Assembly: GCA_032622095.1 (NCBI GenBank)
Contig: CP136069.1
Span: 4,822,976-4,886,975, forward strand
Direction: 5' to 3'
From: Siphonodentalium dalli
Lineage: Eukaryota > Mollusca > Scaphopoda > Gadilida > Siphonodentaliidae
DNA length: 64,000 bases
The notes under the pieces are model-generated. The model searched no databases. It saw nothing but the letters and a program-made list of their open reading frames with translations, and had not been told where the DNA came from. The translations under genes were made by a program, and so were the position numbers. How positions within the stretch are numbered: position 1 is the stretch's first letter; the number at the start of each line of letters is the position of its first letter. Of this stretch, positions 60,199-64,000 are shown one piece after another.

Positions 60199-60598
60199 TT
60201 AACCCTTTACCCAACAGAAGGGCCCTGTGCCAATGCATTCTCTTATATATGCGAGTCGACCATAGGTCGCCTCGCATATATAAGAGAATGCATTGGCTTA
60301 ACACATTAAAAATTATAAAATTGTTAAAGAATGTAAGAAAAAATGGTAAAAAGTGTTAAAAAAAGATTTTTTTTAGGCCAATGCATTCTCTTATATATGC
60401 GAGGCGACCTATGGTCGACTCGCATATATAAGAGAATGCATTGGCACAGGGCATAAATGTAACTATCACAATGTGGTCAAGGAGCCGGTTCCAATGATAT
60501 CCATATTTGTATGGTATTATTGAGACAGACCGAAGATATTTTAGGCTGTTGAAGCTTTATTTGGCCGGTTGTGGCCGGTTTGTTGGGTAAAGGGTTAA
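60199..60598. mobile_element. TTAA-flanked element, near-identical to 35818-36217
   Basis: The same ends (TTAACCCTTTACCCAACA ... tgttgggtaaagggttaa), the same two palindromes (60227-60299, 60377-60445) and the same 'aatgtggtcaaggagccggt' stretch. Only scattered single-base differences from the 35818 copy are seen, which implies recent movement. Confidence 0.85.
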
Positions 60599-61061
60599 TG
60601 GGGATTGAGTTTTGAACTGATGGGCAATTCTTGATGAGGGCTTGTGTGAGGGCTTGCTTCTTCAGTAATTACGAATGCTAAGATGTGCTTTAAATGGAAT
60701 ATTTTACTACCAACTCACTTTCCAGTAGTGTTACCACAACTTTAACAACAAATATCAACTTTTTTTATTCAGTCTCGTCAAATCGTCTAGTTTCGCAAAA
60801 TCAACAAAAATATACAAGGATTGGAATAAATATAACAAGAAATCACTGGTAATCAAAAGCAAGAAGTAAGCTAGGTAACAGAAGGCTATACAGCTGCTGG
60901 GAATAACAGCCAAGTTCATTACCCCTTTATGGTGCCCCAGACAGAGAAAACAATGCACTGTCGTCTGCTTATAGGTCCTTGTGCGCTAACATGGGTGAAT
61001 TTGGTGATGCTAGCATCAATCTGCAAATTACAGACACACTATTTCAAACTTTGTGAGAAAA
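60599..61061. other. intergenic, small MITE scraps
   Basis: Bases about 60930-60975 resemble the short 'gccccaga...cagacgaca' repeat inverted. Bases 60985-61052 hold 'gggtgaatttggtgatgcta' and 'ctatttcaaactttg', a collapsed remnant of the hAT-type MITE. No gene is recognised. Confidence 0.45.
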
Positions 61062-61945
61062 ATAATTATATCGCATATATAAACGGGGAACCTTCAGACT
61101 TGTAGCCCGTTTATAATTTATACGTCATTATATCGCATATATAAAGGGGGAACCTTCAGACTTGTAGCCCGTTTATAATTTATACGTCATTATATCGCAT
61201 ATATAAATGGGGAACCTTCAGACTTGTAGCCCGTTTATAATTTATACGCCATTATATCGCATATATAAACGGGGAACCTTCAGACTTGTAGCCCGTTTAT
61301 AATTTATACATCATTATATCGCATATATAAACGGGGAACCTTCAGACTTGTAGCCCGTTTATAAGTTATACGCAATTATATCGCATATATAAACGGGGAA
61401 CCTTCAGACTTGTAGCCCGTTTATAATTTATACGTCATTATATCGCATATATAAACGGGGAACCTTCAGACTTGTAGCCCGTTTATAATTTATACGTCAT
61501 TATATCGCATATATAAACGGGGAACCTTCAGACTTGTAGCCCGTTTATAATTTATACGCCATTATATCGCATATATAAACGGGGAACCTTCAGACTTGTA
61601 GCCCGTTTATAATTTATACGCCATTATATCGCATATATAAACGGGGAACCTTCAGACTTGTAGCCCGTTTATAATTTATACGTCATTATATCGCATATAT
61701 AAACGGGGAACCTTCAGACTTGTAGCCCGTTTATAATTTATACGTCATTATATCGCATATATAAACGGGGAACCTTCAGACTTGTAGCCCGTTTATAATT
61801 TATACGCCATTATATCGCTGTTAAACGGGGAACCTTCAGACTTGTAGCCCGTTTATAATTTATATGCCATTATATCGCTGTTAAACGGGGAACCTTCAGC
61901 TGTGTAGCCTGTAAAATGTTTATGATTTATACGTCATTATATCGC
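61062..61945. repeat. ~61-bp satellite array with a hairpin in each unit
   Basis: About fourteen tandem units of ~61 bp: 'tatatcgcatatataaacgg', then 'ggaaccttcagacttgtagc', then 'ccgtttataatttatacgtc'. Within each unit 'tataaacggg' and 'cccgtttata' form a 10-bp stem with an ~18-nt loop. The units are nearly identical in the middle; the last two replace 'catatata' by 'ctgt' and the final one is diverged, typical of array edges. Confidence 0.92.
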
Positions 61946-63205
61946 TTATGAACAAAAGCAAGTAGCGGAAAAAATAATTATGTCATAAAGCGACTAGATT
62001 GTAGAGACAAAGATTACTAACGCCACAGACAGGGGTGAAACCAGTGTATGAATTTGGGAACCTATTATAGGTTATATATATTCTATATTAACCAATATTA
62101 AGTGTAAATTTTTTCAACTATTTATTTAAAGCAATATGTAAGTTGATGTGGAAGAATGTGGCATATTTTCCAAGAGAAGCTGTCGTTCTTCCCATTTGAG
62201 CAACAAGTTAGCGGAACTGATATATTACTAAGTAAAATCACCCCTGGTTAAATGGTGCTGCTAATTTGCTATGATGTTGGTGGGTCCTGCTGAATTGATA
62301 TAAGGCAAACTGATGCTGTTAAGTAAAAGTACTTTTATGTTTTCTAATGTTGTCATTTTTTAGGTTTTATTCTCAAGGAGACGCCTTTATACATTAATGC
62401 CCTAAATAATCGACTCCTTAACCACAGTGGAATTATGGGTAATTTTTCAGGATTAAGTCGGAAATCTGGCTTGTTGGCATTCATCGGAAAGCTCTCACTC
62501 TTATATCCGAACATAACGAGTTGGAGATCCTCTATATCGAGTGCAGCCATTATGAAAATATTTTAAAATAGACATGTTCTTGAATGTTTCATACAGACAC
62601 TGGATTTTTATCAAATCGATTGGATTATCCAAACGCCGTAAAATTTCCAACTTTAGAAAACATAACGGTACTTTTTCATGATAGCATCAGTTTGACCTAC
62701 AAGCATCATAGCCATTCAGCGTGACACTTAACAACCAGGGGTGAAAAATTAAAAATGTTGAACTGCATGCAACAAAACAAAGCTTTATGAGTCATTTTAC
62801 GGCACAAACATGTTATCAATAACACTATGCCTCATTACGGCACAAACATGTTATCAATAACACTAGGCCTCATTTTGAAAACTCAAATTCATTATGCGTG
62901 AAAATAACACCTGAAAGATCGGATAAAAGCAGAAATTTATGGTGATATATAGCATAGTTGTCATGGAAATCATGTAAAAATAGACTGACAAAACTGTTAG
63001 AATCTTGAGATCTCTCAGAGTAATAAAAATATATGTCCTCAATGGGGTGTGGTTATATATATCTTCATTAGCATGTGGATTGTGGATAGATATATCTTCA
63101 TTAGCATGTGGATTGTGGATAAAACTGAGATGTCGAGTTATATTTGGTAATATATTGATTCGAGAAAATGTTAAATCTTTGCGTGCCACAGCCAACCAAA
63201 TGGGC
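61946..63205. other. intergenic, half foldback MITE and short duplications
   Basis: Bases 62392-62497 are one arm of the foldback MITE. 'cggcacaaacatgttatcaa' is duplicated at 62800/62838, and 'tatatcttcattagcatgtg' at 63057/63090. No coding region is recognised. Confidence 0.5.
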
Positions 63206-63208
63206 ACG

Positions 63209-63295
63209 TAACCCTTTAGAGTGCCCCACATAGACTGCAACAGACGACACACAGTAGTGCATGCTTCCATCTGTGTGAGGCTCCCTGTGGGTTAA
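63209..63295. mobile_element. 87-bp TTAA-type mini-element
   Basis: Left end 'gtaaccctttagagtgcccc', right end 'ctccctgtgggttaa'. The left TTAA has become GTAA. The interior has 'cagacgacacac' and 'catgcttccatctgtgtgag'. Confidence 0.6.
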
Positions 63296-63323
63296 ACTTT
63301 AAACTTTATATATCACCTCAGTT

Positions 63324-63412
63324 ATTAACCCTTTAGAGAGCCCCACATAGACTGTAGCAGACCACACTCCATAGTGTATGCTTCCATCTGTGTGAGGCTC
63401 CCTGTGGGTTAA
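63324..63412. mobile_element. 89-bp TTAA-flanked mini-element
   Basis: A close copy of 63209-63295 with intact TTAA at both ends (63324-63327, 63409-63412). The two, with the stretch between them, look like a tandem duplication of ~115 bp. Confidence 0.65.
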
Positions 63413-63442
63413 ACAATAAAATGTATATATTGCCTCGGTTAT

Positions 63443-63690
63443 TATCCCTTTCAATACGGAAGCTGCGCTGGTGCAGCTTTAAAGATCCTGTGCCAGTGCA
63501 TACTCATATATGCGAGTCTCCCATAGGGAGCCTCACATATATAACAGAATGCACTGGCTTACAAGGTCAAGCTAAATATTGTTAGTCCAATGTATTCTCT
63601 TATATATGGGAGGCTCCCTATGGGAGACTCGCATATATAAGAGAATGCATTGCCACAGGGTTTTCGCAAAAATTCAGGAACCCTGAACAG
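63443..63690. mobile_element. TTAA-type element remnant with two variant palindromes
   Basis: The left end reads 'ttatccctttcaatacgg'; the right terminus is not recognisable after 'cacagggttttcgcaaaa'. The two palindromes (63489-63560, 63590-63652) have centres 'gagtctcccatagggagcct' and 'aggctccctatgggagactc'. Confidence 0.65.
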
Positions 63691-64000
63691 TTTCAACCAA
63701 GACGACTGTTTGAAAGTTAAAAATTTCTCGTTTTAGCTGCTATTATTAAGGAAAAATATCTTTACCCGACACTCAACCGATTCAGTAGCGAGCGGCTAAC
63801 ATTAATAAAGCAACCAGAAACATTTTTATGCAATGTAAAAGAGCGAAGTCTGCCAATAGTTGAGGTGAAACAAGTAGTTTTTTGTCATTAACTTTCGTGC
63901 CTCAACTGTAGTGTAACAAAGTAAGGCTTGATTTGTGTTTTGAAATTAAGTGTCATGTGCACAGGGGCTTGTCGTAAATTAAATGAGTAAAATATATTAA
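63691..64000. other. no recognised feature
   Basis: Right edge of the window. AT-rich, without a coding or repeat signal that I can identify. Confidence 0.4.

Noticed and set aside
61062-61945. Regular repeats resembling a CRISPR array
   Set aside because: The units are contiguous with no unique spacers, and the genome is eukaryotic; it is a satellite.
1-64000. tRNA, rRNA or known small RNA genes
   Set aside because: I saw no cloverleaf with A/B box pairs or other recognisable RNA gene by eye; a covariance-model scan would be needed to exclude them.

Overview
The window looks like nuclear DNA of a marine invertebrate, most likely a mollusc or another spiralian. It has a conserved metazoan enzyme gene split by GT-AG introns, AT-rich introns, several animal transposon superfamilies, many short foldback elements and many minisatellites. 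There is no operon-like packing. The species cannot be fixed from sequence alone.

Three coding units can be read. (1) From 2307 to 34972 on the + strand lie the last eight exons of a kynurenine--oxoglutarate / cysteine-S-conjugate aminotransferase (KYAT3-like). They join in phase into 301 codons plus a stop; the N-terminal exons lie left of the window. (2) From 40305 to 44512 (+) is a two-exon gene for a ~1,090-residue protein with an RNase H/DDE-like core and a Cys-rich tail. It belongs to a widespread but uncharacterised invertebrate family and needs one frame change near 42602-42635. (3) From 51851 down to 46582 (-) is a frameshifted non-LTR retrotransposon (endonuclease end, reverse transcriptase, CCHC knuckle), split by a 2.25-kb TA-flanked insertion. 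Remnants of a hAT-type transposase (13595-14095) and a Crypton/KIAA1958-like recombinase gene (32506-33152) also occur.

Repeats make up most of the rest. Two large TA-flanked elements with CGCGGT-rich long terminal inverted repeats lie at 3170-6615 and 9052-11658. A related-looking 330-bp element is at 23214. A MITE family with hairpin ends and 8-bp target duplications (hAT type) lies at 6720, 16320, 23626, 29645 and 56561. A TTAA-flanked, piggyBac-like family (from 17172 to 63680) carries a recurring ~70-bp palindrome. A 213-bp TA-flanked foldback family lies at 14345, 18642, 27295, 35160 and 56207. A probable DIRS-like retroelement occupies 24200-29012, with inverted terminal repeats and an internal complementary region. 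There are also minisatellites, one of which repeats a splice donor of the aminotransferase gene.

The most striking observation is the foldback copy at 27295-27507. It keeps the length of its relatives, but about 50 A positions have become G on one strand in both arms, so the arms now pair mainly through G.U wobbles. This is the pattern expected from ADAR hyper-editing of a hairpin RNA. The copy sits inside the DIRS-like retroelement, which suggests a route by which an edited RNA could have been copied back into DNA.
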